Source: an uncultured Eubacteriales bacterium
Lineage (GTDB): Bacteria > Bacillota > Clostridia > Christensenellales > UBA1242
Length of the DNA: 64,000 bases
Direction of reading: 5' to 3'
NCBI GenBank assembly: GCA_900551855.1
Contig: URXM01000002.1
Span: 194,788-258,787 of the forward strand
The position numbers were made by a program, and so were the translations under genes. Shown piece by piece: positions 29,071 to 37,563 of the stretch. Below the pieces are notes generated by a model. The model saw nothing but the letters and a program-made list of their open reading frames with translations, did no database searches and was not told where the DNA came from. The first letter of the stretch is position 1. Each line of letters begins with the position of its first letter.

Positions 29071-29147
29071 AATTCACCTCTTTGCTTAAGTTTACTATAT
29101 TCTTGTTTGTTTTGTCAACAATTGGGAATATTATCTTTGGAGGGGAT

Positions 29148-29459
29148 ATGGATATTAGATGCAGAAAAACTAGTTGTAAATTTAACGACAAATACACTTG
29201 CAAGGCAAAAGAAATATTGATAAAAAAGAATGTGGAATGTGCAAAATATGAAAGAGGGAACAAACCTGTTGTTGATAAGACAAAATGGTTGTTTTCTGAC
29301 AAGACGCCAGTTTATGCACCTCAAAGAGATTCTGCCACAATAAGCATAGGTTGCAATGCTCATTGTCTTTTTAATGATGGCGGTAAGTGTGTGGCAAACG
29401 GTATAACCTTGAATGATATTAAAGAAAAACCTCTGTGTGTCACATTTTTGAGAAAATAA
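29148..29459 (+). CDS. Cysteine-rich protein with two DUF1540-type domains
   Basis: A 103-residue protein of unknown function. Two copies of a small Cys-rich unit are seen: one near the N-terminus (Cys at about 5, 10, 17 and 26) and one at the C-terminus with the pattern IxCNAHCxFNxxxKCxAxxI...CxTF, typical of DUF1540 domains, which are thought to bind a metal. The start at 29148 is preceded by GGAGGGG; a longer frame from 29082 would add a hydrophobic stretch but has no ribosome binding site and lies outside the domain. The two copies may be a tandem duplication that has diverged. Confidence 0.75.
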   Translation: MDIRCRKTSCKFNDKYTCKAKEILIKKNVECAKYERGNKPVVDKTKWLFSDKTPVYAPQRDSATISIGCNAHCLFNDGGKCVANGITLNDIKEKPLCVTFLRK

Positions 29460-29484
29460 ATTGAAAGCCAAATCAAAAAATATC

Positions 29485-29513
29485 TTGCAAAAACAATACT
29501 TGTATAGTATAAT
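29485..29513 (+). promoter_or_regulatory. Promoter of the 422-aa gene, probably leaderless
   Basis: TTGCAA (29485-29490), 17-bp spacer, consensus TATAAT (29508-29513), then only AATTTT before the ATG at 29520. No Shine-Dalgarno. This is the clearest example of the leaderless pattern in the window. Confidence 0.75.
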
Positions 29514-29519
29514 AATTTT

Positions 29520-30788
29520 ATGAGAAAAAAGATGAAAGAAAATAGTTTTGGTATTGTTGAAGGGCAAAAAGATACTGTGCCTACTTTAAATGCAGAGCAA
29601 GTAAATAATGATTTTTTGAAAATAAAACTTTATGAGACAAAGTTGAAAAATAATTTGCTTGGAGAATTCTTGCCTAATGGAGAATATAAAATCACTGATG
29701 AAAAAATTATTGCTGCTTTGATCAATATTCCTAAAAAATATTCCGACAAAAATGAAAGTTTTGTTTATGCTTCAACAATAATAGATAATGTTGTTTTGAA
29801 TTTTAAGATTGAAATGAATATCTCAGAATCATATTGCAATGCAAATTTATCGATAATAGAAGTTGAACATGGAGTTGAAGAAGATATAAAACATGTTACG
29901 AGACTGGATAACTTTGTAGATGTTTATTCTCCAAAATTTAAGGAAAATGTTTATAGGCGTTGGAAAGTTTATTTTGAGGAAGACGTCTATGAAAAAGATG
30001 ATTTTCTTAAAAATTATTTAAAGAAACTTAATGAAGAGTTTTTGTTTAATAAAGAATTGACTGCAATACTTTCTCAACTTTATGTTGTAAGAATGCTTAA
30101 ACTTTTGGGCAGTTGTGGAGAATTGGGAGAAAAGGTAAAACTTGAATACAAATTGTTGGTAGAGAAAATTTTAAATAAAGATGCGAGCATTACTCAGGAT
30201 TATACAAGATTAAAGAATATTCTTGATTATGTCATTATAAAAAATAAAGCTTTGCCAGTTCTTTTGAAAATCCCAGAGGCATTGGTAATTATGCAAAATT
30301 ACAGTGCTCCTATTCAAAGGATTAAAGATAAGACTCTTCCACCAAGGGTGACAGAAGTTCAAGGACTTCCAGACAAGAAAGAAGAAAAGAAAGAAGAGAA
30401 AAAGAAAAGTGCTCCTGCAAAAAAGAAAGCAAAAGCAAAAAGTAGTAAGAAAGCAAAACCTTATATTTATGATTTCAAAAATTTTAAATCAAGTAGCACA
30501 GGAAGTGTAAAAGGGTTTACCTATGGGGCAATAGCCGCAAAAACTACATCTACGGAAAAACCTGTACAAAAGGAAAAAGAAATAGATGAACCTACAACAG
30601 ATCAAGGCAAGATAAAATTGACTGAAGAGGAAAAAAAGATTATAGAATCTTTAAAGCAGGGAGTTTCAAAGAGAAGTAATAAATATGATCTTTTTAATGA
30701 GAGAGAAAACAATAATGTAAAAAGTTTTGATAGCAATGAAAAACCTGATGTGTTGAAAGACGACTCTCAAACATTGCATTTTAATTAA
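29520..30788 (+). CDS. Unknown protein (422 aa) with Lys/Ala-rich linker
   Basis: I do not recognise the family. Residues 1-280 look globular, with mixed helices and strands (residues 180-280 mostly helical). Residues about 285-320 form a highly basic Lys/Ala/Glu linker (KKEEKKEEKKK...KKAKAKSSKK). The C-terminal 100 residues are polar and probably disordered, with short Lys/Glu helices. There is no signal peptide or membrane helix, so it is likely cytoplasmic; the basic linker could bind nucleic acid, but that is a guess. The start fits the promoter exactly. It converges with the 164-residue gene and shares its terminator. Confidence 0.75.
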   Translation: MRKKMKENSFGIVEGQKDTVPTLNAEQVNNDFLKIKLYETKLKNNLLGEFLPNGEYKITDEKIIAALINIPKKYSDKNESFVYASTIIDNVVLNFKIEMNISESYCNANLSIIEVEHGVEEDIKHVTRLDNFVDVYSPKFKENVYRRWKVYFEEDVYEKDDFLKNYLKKLNEEFLFNKELTAILSQLYVVRMLKLLGSCGELGEKVKLEYKLLVEKILNKDASITQDYTRLKNILDYVIIKNKALPVLLKIPEALVIMQNYSAPIQRIKDKTLPPRVTEVQGLPDKKEEKKEEKKKSAPAKKKAKAKSSKKAKPYIYDFKNFKSSSTGSVKGFTYGAIAAKTTSTEKPVQKEKEIDEPTTDQGKIKLTEEEKKIIESLKQGVSKRSNKYDLFNERENNNVKSFDSNEKPDVLKDDSQTLHFN

Positions 30789-30790
30789 AA

Positions 30791-30822
30791 AAAGAAGTTT
30801 AATACTAAACTTCTTTTTTTGT
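30791..30822. terminator. Bidirectional terminator between the 422-aa and 164-aa genes
   Basis: AAAGAAGTTTA (30791-30801), loop ATAC, TAAACTTCTTT (30806-30816), followed by T's and preceded by A's. Confidence 0.85.
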
Positions 30823-30834
30823 TTTTGATTAAAT

Positions 30835-31329
30835 TTATTTATTTGTTTTCTCTCTTTTTTCTAATGAAGAAATTGGAGGATTGATTCCATAAGGTTTTGC
30901 TACTTTAATGTTTTCATCAATGCACTCTAACATAGTTTTACCAAAACTATTTGCAAGTTCTTGACTTCCTTGAACTTTATCTATTGCTCCAGAATCTACA
31001 GCTTTTGTAATTCTATCAAATTCTTCGTTCCAATATTCTGCATCTGGAATTGAAACAGGAAGGCCTTTTTGTTTCATTTGCAAAATGAAGTCTCCAAATT
31101 GTTCATTTAATCTTGAAACGGTAATCAAATATTTATTAAAGGCTTCTTTTGATTTAAATGCTGTAGCAATAAAAGACAAAAATGGTAAAGATGTATCCAA
31201 CAAATCACCAGCCCTGTTGCAGCTTTCTACAAAAGTAACAATTGGCATTATTTCTCTAACTGATTTCCCATCTTGCAATATACATATTCCTGGATGGCGT
31301 GAGTTTGATTTTTCAAGAAGGTATCCCAT
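30835..31329 (-). CDS. Unknown protein (164 aa)
   Basis: Not recognised. The protein is soluble, with no signal peptide. The first 60 residues include HPGICILQDGKSVREIM; the middle (about 65-140) is mostly helical with alternating charge (SKEAFNKYLITVSRLNEQF, EEFDRITKAVDSG). The C-terminus is polar and ends in REKTNK. The start is supported by AAGGAG 6-7 nt before the ATG. It is transcribed towards the 422-residue gene and could work with it, but the convergent layout gives no operon evidence. Confidence 0.7.
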   Translation of the reverse strand: MGYLLEKSNSRHPGICILQDGKSVREIMPIVTFVESCNRAGDLLDTSLPFLSFIATAFKSKEAFNKYLITVSRLNEQFGDFILQMKQKGLPVSIPDAEYWNEEFDRITKAVDSGAIDKVQGSQELANSFGKTMLECIDENIKVAKPYGINPPISSLEKREKTNK

Positions 31330-31482
31330 AATTTCTCCTTTTGTCTTGTTGTTTTATTTTTATTCATTGCAATTATAACATGTTAAAATCGGTTTGTAAA
31401 TACCCTTTTTAAAATTTTTTGAATAATTGTAAGATACTACAACATCATAAAACTAGAATTTTGGAAAGGTTGGGTTTATGTT

Positions 31483-33021
31483 ATGAGCAAATCTAAAAGC
31501 AAAAATCATCTTGGTATAAGTGCATTGATATTGCTGGTAAGTGGACTTGTTTGCAAATCTTTGGGAGCATTGTTTAGGCTTCCTCTTACAAATTTGATCG
31601 GGATAGAAGGTATCGGAATTTTTCAACTTATAATGTCTTTATATGCTTTTGCTTTGGTGTTGACTTGTGGAGGTATTACAAACTCACTTTCAAAACTTAT
31701 AAGTGCTTCAAGAGCAAGGGGAGAAATTTCAAAAGTTTCCACATATTTGAGAAGAGCGTTGTTTGTTGGAGTTGGAATAGGGTTGATTTTGGGTGTTATA
31801 TTTCTTGTTTTTGGCAGATACATTTCTTCTTTTCAAGGGTTTTCCAACAGCAACACTTATTATTTGTTTGTTGTTCTTTTGCCTTTAGGGGCGGGGTTGA
31901 GTTCTTTGCGTGGATATTTTCAAGGATACGAAAACATGGTGCCTACTGCTGTTAGTCAAGTCATTGAACAGGTTTTCAAGTTTGTTTTTGGATTGCTATT
32001 TTCCTTTTATTTTGGAAAATTTGGAGTTGAAGAAGGTGTTTTTGGTGCTTTTTTGGGAATAACATTAAGCGAATTTGTTTCTTTGTTGTATCTTTTTGTT
32101 TTGAGATTATACAAAAATAGAAATAACAAAACTCTACAAAGTTTGAGGCAAATCAAGTTTGCAAGAAAGGAATTTGATAGAGCAAACTTTCCACTTATGT
32201 TGTCATCTTCTATTTTGCCTCTGGTAAATGCATTTGATGGGTTGGTTATAGTCCCAAGGTTGATTAAGTCTGGCATTACAAATGGTCTGGCGACAAAACT
32301 TTTTGGTTTGCAAGCTGGCATCGTTGGGGCTATATTGAATTTTCCTTTGATCATATCCATAGCAGTGACCACGACTTTGTTGCCAAATATTTCTTATTTG
32401 ATTTCAAGAGGCTCTGGCGGGAGGCATACCATTGAGAAAGGATTGAAACTTTTGTTGTTTTTAATACTTCCAACAACTTTTGGAGTTGTCGCAATATCTA
32501 AACAGGCATTCATGTTGGTTTATAAAGACATGTCTGGTGCAATATTGGATACGGCTTTTGATCTTATGTTTTATGGAGCTTTTTCTATTGTTTTTACTGC
32601 GATTATGCAATATCTGATAATGTTGCTTCAAGCCAATGGGGAGTTTAAATTTATTTTGGCAATAACCGCTTTGGGTGGAATTGCAAAAGCAAATTTGTCA
32701 TTTTTTCTTTCTGCCATTCCGTCTATCAATATCTTTGCGTTGGTATTTGGAAATATTGCTTTGTCGGCTATTGTTTGTTTGCTGGCTTTGTTGAGACTAA
32801 AAAGTTATATAAATTTTGTATTGCCGTTTAGCGATGTCTTTATGCTACTATTTGCCACTTTCGCAATGTTTTTGACGGTATATACATTTATTAACTGCAA
32901 TTATTTTTATATAGTTTGGAACATTGCAATAGCTGTTGCACTTGGAGTTTTAGTTTATTTTGTTTTGACAATTCCTTTTATTATGAAAATGAAACATATA
33001 AAAGAAAGGGTAAAGACATAA
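31483..33021 (+). CDS. MOP-superfamily flippase, SpoVB/polysaccharide exporter type
   Basis: A 512-residue membrane protein of the MATE-like MOP superfamily with about 14 helices. The N-terminus LVCKSLGALFRLPLTNLIG followed by GIGIFQLIMSLYAF and GGITNSLSKLIS matches the SpoVB/YtgP/MurJ-like group, which moves lipid-linked oligosaccharides across the membrane for peptidoglycan or other polymers. The basic cytoplasmic tail is short. SpoVB is needed for spore cortex formation in Bacillus, which agrees with the presence of spmAB, but paralogues with other substrates are common, so the substrate is uncertain. GGAAAGG lies about 12 nt before the ATG, a long spacing. Confidence 0.85.
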   Translation: MSKSKSKNHLGISALILLVSGLVCKSLGALFRLPLTNLIGIEGIGIFQLIMSLYAFALVLTCGGITNSLSKLISASRARGEISKVSTYLRRALFVGVGIGLILGVIFLVFGRYISSFQGFSNSNTYYLFVVLLPLGAGLSSLRGYFQGYENMVPTAVSQVIEQVFKFVFGLLFSFYFGKFGVEEGVFGAFLGITLSEFVSLLYLFVLRLYKNRNNKTLQSLRQIKFARKEFDRANFPLMLSSSILPLVNAFDGLVIVPRLIKSGITNGLATKLFGLQAGIVGAILNFPLIISIAVTTTLLPNISYLISRGSGGRHTIEKGLKLLLFLILPTTFGVVAISKQAFMLVYKDMSGAILDTAFDLMFYGAFSIVFTAIMQYLIMLLQANGEFKFILAITALGGIAKANLSFFLSAIPSINIFALVFGNIALSAIVCLLALLRLKSYINFVLPFSDVFMLLFATFAMFLTVYTFINCNYFYIVWNIAIAVALGVLVYFVLTIPFIMKMKHIKERVKT

Positions 33022-33072
33022 AATTATGTTTAAGTTTTCTCTTTTTTGTTTATCATTTTTTTGGAGGGAATT

Positions 33073-33348
33073 ATGAACAAAACTGAATTTGTTGATTTAA
33101 TGTCAAAAAAAACAAATATGCCAAAGACAAAATGCGAATTGTTTCTTAATGAATTTAAAGAAATGATTTTGGAAGTATGTTCAAAAGGAGAAGAAGTTCA
33201 CTTAAGAAATTTTGGGAAATTTTCTATGCAGGAGAAAAAAGCTAGAAAGTTTTTAAATCCTCAAACCAAGAGATACTATATCTGTCAGGCTAAGAAAATG
33301 ATCAGTTTTAAAGGTTTTAAAAATTTTAAATATGCGGTAAACAATTAA
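33073..33348 (+). CDS. HU/IHF-type DNA-binding protein (divergent)
   Basis: A 91-residue histone-like protein that would bend and compact DNA as a dimer. The N-terminal helices start MNKTEFVDLMSKKTNM. The core has VHLRNFGKFSM, equal to the family's L.gFG.F. The beta-arm motif is NPQTKRYY instead of the usual NPRTGEEI, and the C-terminus is YxxxKKMISFKGFKNFK. It is therefore a diverged paralogue rather than the canonical HU. The start at 33073 has TTGGAGGG just upstream; an upstream in-frame ATG at 33046 adds nine hydrophobic residues and lacks a site. A terminator follows directly. Confidence 0.85.
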   Translation: MNKTEFVDLMSKKTNMPKTKCELFLNEFKEMILEVCSKGEEVHLRNFGKFSMQEKKARKFLNPQTKRYYICQAKKMISFKGFKNFKYAVNN

Positions 33349-33354
33349 GAAAGG

Positions 33355-33380
33355 CACAGAGTGATCTGTGTTTTTTGTTG
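33355..33380 (+). terminator. Terminator of the HU-like gene
   Basis: CACAGA (33355-33360), loop GTGA, TCTGTG (33365-33370), then six T's. Confidence 0.75.
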
Positions 33381-33396
33381 TCAATTTGATATTCGT

Positions 33397-33426
33397 TTGC
33401 GTTGCTTATGATTTTTGTGTTATCAT
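33397..33426 (+). promoter_or_regulatory. dus promoter, probably leaderless
   Basis: TTGCGT (33397-33402), 18-bp spacer ending in TGT (extended -10), TATCAT (33421-33426), then AAACCG and the ATG at 33433. No Shine-Dalgarno. Confidence 0.6.
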
Positions 33427-33432
33427 AAACCG

Positions 33433-34365
33433 ATGATAATTAAAGATATTGATTTTTCTGATAATCCAATTATTCTTGCACCAATGGCAGGAGTCAGCGA
33501 TGTCGGGTTTAGAGCCTTGGCGTCTTCTTTTGGCGCTGATGCTACTGTTACTGAAATGTTGTCAGCGAGAGCAATGGCTCACAATCCTAAAAAAACAGAA
33601 TATATGACTTTGACAACTGACGAAGAAAAAATTATCATTGCACAGATTTTTGGGCATGAAGAAGATTACATGCAAATGGCAGTGAAATCGCCATTGTTAA
33701 GCAAGTTTCAAGTGTTTGATATAAATATGGGATGTCCTGCTCCAAAGATTGTTAAAAATGGAGAAGGTGTTGCGTTGATGGATAATTTGCCTTTGGCAAG
33801 TAAAATTATTTCAACTTGCAAAAATGCGACAGACAAGTCTTTGTCTGTGAAATTTAGAAAGGGAAACAAAACAGAAAATTATTTGGAATTTGGGAGAATG
33901 TGCGAAGAAAGTGGCGCTGATTATGTGACTTTCCATGCAAGGACAGCTGGGCAAGGATATAGTGGTCACGCTGACTATGATGCAATTGCTACATTAAAAT
34001 CAAAGCTGAAAATCCCTGTAATTGGAAACGGAGATGTTGTAGATCTCAACAGTTTTAAAGAAATGAAAAGTACCGGTGTTGATGGCGTTATGGTTGGACG
34101 CGGAGCAATGGGGAAACCTTGGATTTTTGCAGAATTAAAAGGCAAAAATGTCGAAATAAACAAATTTAAAGTGGTTCAAAAGCATGTTCAAATTTTACGA
34201 GAACATTTTGACGAAAATTGGCTTAAACTCTATATAAGAAAGCACCTTTTATGGTATGCTTCAAACTTGCCAATTACTGCGAGTTTACGCATGAAACTGG
34301 CAACTTGCGAGAAAATTGATGACTGTTTGGAAATACTTAAAAATGCTTTTGATGAATTTTCATAA
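33433..34365 (+). CDS. dusB: tRNA-dihydrouridine synthase (DusB type)
   Basis: A flavoenzyme (FMN, NADPH) that reduces specific uridines in tRNA to dihydrouridine. The 310 residues begin with the family block IILAPMAGVSDVGFR and include MGCPAPKI with the catalytic cysteine (about 102), the HART region FHARTAGQGYSG, and the FMN-binding end DGVMVGRGAMGKPWIF. A longer frame from 33415 exists, but the ATG at 33433 fits the promoter (6 nt below the -10 box) and the family's N-terminus. Exact uridine position is not shown by the sequence; DusB type is the usual form in Bacillota. Confidence 0.92.
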   Translation: MIIKDIDFSDNPIILAPMAGVSDVGFRALASSFGADATVTEMLSARAMAHNPKKTEYMTLTTDEEKIIIAQIFGHEEDYMQMAVKSPLLSKFQVFDINMGCPAPKIVKNGEGVALMDNLPLASKIISTCKNATDKSLSVKFRKGNKTENYLEFGRMCEESGADYVTFHARTAGQGYSGHADYDAIATLKSKLKIPVIGNGDVVDLNSFKEMKSTGVDGVMVGRGAMGKPWIFAELKGKNVEINKFKVVQKHVQILREHFDENWLKLYIRKHLLWYASNLPITASLRMKLATCEKIDDCLEILKNAFDEFS

Positions 34366-34449
34366 AAATGTTTTGATTTATTTTACAAATGTTGTAAACT
34401 AATATAGTCTAATGTAATAATATAATTTTGTGAGTAAAAAGGGAAAATA

Positions 34450-35616
34450 ATGAAAAGGACCATTAGAGATTTAAAAAATATTGAAGGTAAACGCGTTCTT
34501 TTAAGATGCGATTTTAATGTACCATTGGATAAATATGGAGACATCTTGGATGATACTCGTATTGCAGCAGAATTGCCTACTATTGAATACCTTGTAAAAA
34601 ACAAGGTAAAGCTTATTGTCTGCTCTCATCTTGGCAGACCTAATGGCTATGACAAATATTTGTCAATGTTCCCTATCGCAGTTTATTTAATGAAACACTT
34701 TCCAAACAAGGTTAAATTCTGCAACAAAGTTGTTGGACCAGAAGTTGACAATGCTGTTGCAAAAATGAAACCTGGCGAAATTATTGTTTTGGAAAATTTG
34801 CGTTTCAACAAAGGAGAAGAAGAAAATTCTCCAGAGTTTGTTGCTGAGCTTGCGAGGCTCGCAGATATATATGTGGATGATGCTTTTGGTGTCGCTCACA
34901 GAAAACACGCTTCAAATTATGGCGTAGCTTTGAAACTTCCAAATGCTATCGGATTTTTGATCGAAAAAGAATTGGCTGTGTTTAAGGAAGCCTTTGAACA
35001 CACTGCACATCCATTTATTGCTATTTTTGGTGGAGCAAAAGTTGGAGATAAATTGAATTTGATAAACAATGTTTTGGATAAGGCCGACACAATCATCATT
35101 GGTGGTGGTATGGCTTATACATTCTTGCAGGCGCAGGGGTATAACATTGGTGACTCGATTGTTTCTCTTGACCAAATTGACAATGCAAAAGAAATTTTGG
35201 AAAATGCAAAAGAAAAAGGTGTAAACATTTTGTTGCCTATTGACCATGTTGCATTATCAAAAGATAAAGCAATAAAAACAACACAACTTTCTAAAGGAAT
35301 GGTTGGATTGGATATAGGACCTAAAACCATCAAATTGTTTACTGAATACATTATGAAAGCGAAGCAAATTATCTGGAATGGACCTCTTGGAAAATATGAA
35401 GATTCTCGCTTTAAAAAAGGTACAATCAAGATTGCAAAAGCTGTTGCTAGTAGTGGCGCTTATTCTATTGTTGGTGGTGGAGATAGTGTTAGCGCGGTCA
35501 AAATAAGTGGGGTTGCAGACAAAATAAATCATCTTTCAACAGGTGGCGGAGCAAGCTTGAAACTTATGGAAGGAACAGTTTTGCCTGCAATTGAAGTGAT
35601 TGACACATTAAGCTAA
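34450..35616 (+). CDS. pgk: Phosphoglycerate kinase
   Basis: This glycolytic enzyme transfers phosphate between 1,3-bisphosphoglycerate and ADP in the cytosol. The 388 residues match the family. The signature RCDFNVPLD lies near the N-terminus, SHLGRP and VLENLRF follow in the substrate domain, and the nucleotide domain has IFGGAKVGDK, IIGGGMAYTF and the C-terminal GGGDSVSAV. AAGGG precedes the ATG. tpiA follows 48 bp later and then dnaX, without a terminator between them; gapA, usually upstream of pgk, is not here. A weak promoter (TTGTAA 34392-34397, 17 bp, TAATAA 34415-34420) may drive the operon. Confidence 0.97.
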   Translation: MKRTIRDLKNIEGKRVLLRCDFNVPLDKYGDILDDTRIAAELPTIEYLVKNKVKLIVCSHLGRPNGYDKYLSMFPIAVYLMKHFPNKVKFCNKVVGPEVDNAVAKMKPGEIIVLENLRFNKGEEENSPEFVAELARLADIYVDDAFGVAHRKHASNYGVALKLPNAIGFLIEKELAVFKEAFEHTAHPFIAIFGGAKVGDKLNLINNVLDKADTIIIGGGMAYTFLQAQGYNIGDSIVSLDQIDNAKEILENAKEKGVNILLPIDHVALSKDKAIKTTQLSKGMVGLDIGPKTIKLFTEYIMKAKQIIWNGPLGKYEDSRFKKGTIKIAKAVASSGAYSIVGGGDSVSAVKISGVADKINHLSTGGGASLKLMEGTVLPAIEVIDTLS

Positions 35617-35664
35617 TTGACTTATAAAGCAAAAGAGTTAAGTTGGGTTTTAAGGAGAAAGAAA

Positions 35665-36414
35665 ATGAAAAAAATAATTATTGGAAATTTTAAAATGAAC
35701 ACGAAACCTAGTGAACTTAAACCTTATGCAATGTCACTTGCGACAAAAACTAAAGGTTGCAAAAACGATATTGTTATTTGTCCTCCTTACACACATTTGT
35801 CGGTGGCAAAAGAATTTTTGACAGGAAGTAATGTTGCATTTGGTGCACAAAATATTTCTGAAGAAGAAAAAGGTGCTTTCACTGGAGAGATTAGTGCAAG
35901 CATGATAAAAGACCTTGGTGCAACTTATGTAATCATTGGGCACTCTGAAAGACGCTCAAAGTTTAAAGAAACTGACAAACTTATCAATAAAAAAATAAAA
36001 ACTGCCTTGGCAAATGGGCTTAAAGTCATTTTGTGTATTGGCGAAAGTTTGCAAACAAGAGAAAGCAGACAGGCTTATGCTTTTATAAAAAAACAACTTG
36101 ATGACGACTTGAAAGGAATTTACGAAAACGAACTTGATGGCGTCATTATTGCATACGAGCCTATTTGGGCGATTGGAACTGGGAAAACCGCTACAAACAA
36201 AGATATAACAAAAATGGCTGATACAATCAGAAAAGAAATTGAATACCTATATTCTGAAAAAGCAGGAAAAGATGTTTCAATTGTTTATGGTGGAAGTGTA
36301 AACATCAACAATTACAAAAAGATCCTTTCAAACGAATCTATCAATGGTGCCTTGATTGGTGGCGCTTGTCTTGATGTTGATGCATTTTCAGTTATTTGCA
36401 GAGAGAATTATTAG
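35665..36414 (+). CDS. tpiA: Triosephosphate isomerase
   Basis: This enzyme interconverts glyceraldehyde 3-phosphate and dihydroxyacetone phosphate in glycolysis. The 249 residues begin MKKIIIGNFKMNT, the conserved start, with catalytic Lys in NFKMN, catalytic His in IIGHSERR (about 91-98), catalytic Glu in AYEPIWAIGTGKTA (about 165) and the phosphate-binding YGGSVN. A longer frame from 35617 adds 16 residues without similarity; AAGGAG lies just before 35665, so that start is preferred. It sits 16 bp before dnaX, itself preceded by GGAG, and is probably co-transcribed with it. Confidence 0.97.
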   Translation: MKKIIIGNFKMNTKPSELKPYAMSLATKTKGCKNDIVICPPYTHLSVAKEFLTGSNVAFGAQNISEEEKGAFTGEISASMIKDLGATYVIIGHSERRSKFKETDKLINKKIKTALANGLKVILCIGESLQTRESRQAYAFIKKQLDDDLKGIYENELDGVIIAYEPIWAIGTGKTATNKDITKMADTIRKEIEYLYSEKAGKDVSIVYGGSVNINNYKKILSNESINGALIGGACLDVDAFSVICRENY

Positions 36415-36429
36415 TTTTACGGAGAAAGA

Positions 36430-37533
36430 ATGAACCATATTGCACTTTACAGAAAATACCGTCCTAAAAGTTTTGATGAGGTTATTGGACAAGACCATAT
36501 TACAAAAACTCTTCAAAACCAGATAGAGAATGACCAAATTGGTCATGCTTATCTTTTTACTGGGACAAGAGGTACAGGGAAAACAAGTGTGGCAAAAATT
36601 TTTGCTAAATCTGTAAACTGCCTTAGTCCAATCCACGGCTCTGCGTGTGGTCAATGTGAAAATTGCAAGAGATTGGAACAAGAAAATGATATAAACATAA
36701 TTGAAATTGATGCTGCTTCAAACAACAAGGTCGATGATATAAGAAACATCAGGGACAAAGTCAAATTTATGCCTGTCGGTGCAAAATACAAAGTTTACAT
36801 CATCGATGAAGTCCATATGTTGTCTGATAGTGCGTTTAATGCTTTGCTTAAAACTTTGGAAGAACCTCCATCTTATGTGATTTTTATTTTGGCAACAACT
36901 GAAGTTCATAAACTTCCTCAAACAATACTTTCAAGATGTGTAAGGTTTGATTTTAGATTGGTTTCAGCAGACCTACTTGCTAAACATTTGGCAAAAATTT
37001 TTGACAATGAAAATATCAAATATGATGAAGAAAGTTTAAAGATTATTGCAAGCGCTGGGGAAGGCAGTGTAAGAGACACTTTGTCTATTGCTGATTCTAT
37101 TGCTTCATATTGTCAAGGAAATATCACAAAAGAAAAAACATTGAGTGTGCTTGGGACAACTGATCACGAACTTATTATCAATTTCTTTGACAAAATTCAA
37201 GAAAAAGATGTTGGAGCAATTTTAAGCCTGATTGACAAGATTGAAAAAGAAGGGAAAAACTTGGCTGTCTTTTCAAAAGACTTGTCAAAGCACGCAAGAA
37301 ATCTTTTAGTTTGCAAATCTTGTGAAAATGCAAACGAAATCTTAAACTTGACAGATGATGTTTTCAACATGTATCAAGAGCAGTCCAAAAAGTTTGATGA
37401 AAAAGATTTGATTCGTTATATGCAAGTGTTCTCAAGTGCAGAAAGCGAATTGAGATATACATTGTCAGTTAGACTTTTGCTTGAGACAACTTGTCTTACG
37501 GCAATTCTTGGTTTTGATGTAAAAAAAAACTGA
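36430..37533 (+). CDS. dnaX: DNA polymerase III subunit gamma (zero-frame product of dnaX)
   Basis: This is the ATPase of the clamp loader. The 367 residues of the zero frame contain the AAA+ module: Walker A GTRGTGKT (45-52), zinc cysteines C64, C73, C76 and C79, Walker B YIIDEVHM (about 121-128), ALLKTLEEPP, and the arginine-finger sensor ending LSRC. The frame stops with TGA at 37531 directly after an A9 run (37521-37529). The C-terminal domain expected for tau continues in the -1 frame up to 37868. So gamma would be the normal product and tau the frameshifted one, as in E. coli and Thermus. It lies in a run pgk-tpiA-dnaX-ybaB-recR. Confidence 0.95.
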   Translation: MNHIALYRKYRPKSFDEVIGQDHITKTLQNQIENDQIGHAYLFTGTRGTGKTSVAKIFAKSVNCLSPIHGSACGQCENCKRLEQENDINIIEIDAASNNKVDDIRNIRDKVKFMPVGAKYKVYIIDEVHMLSDSAFNALLKTLEEPPSYVIFILATTEVHKLPQTILSRCVRFDFRLVSADLLAKHLAKIFDNENIKYDEESLKIIASAGEGSVRDTLSIADSIASYCQGNITKEKTLSVLGTTDHELIINFFDKIQEKDVGAILSLIDKIEKEGKNLAVFSKDLSKHARNLLVCKSCENANEILNLTDDVFNMYQEQSKKFDEKDLIRYMQVFSSAESELRYTLSVRLLLETTCLTAILGFDVKKN

Positions 37534-37563
37534 AAATTGAAAAAGATATAACAAAACTTTCAG
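37521..37563 (+). promoter_or_regulatory. Probable -1 frameshift site of dnaX (A9 plus small stem-loop)
   Basis: The run A9 (37521-37529) lies in the zero frame as GTA AAA AAA AAC TGA, so both A AAA AAA and A AAA AAC slippery heptamers are present. CTGAAA (37530-37535) can pair with TTTCAG (37558-37563), a weak 6-bp stem directly downstream. Slippage may happen on the ribosome or during transcription. Confidence 0.7.

Noticed and set aside
29082..29147. Hydrophobic N-terminal extension of the DUF1540 protein
   Set aside because: No ribosome binding site is present; GGAGGGG directly precedes the ATG at 29148.
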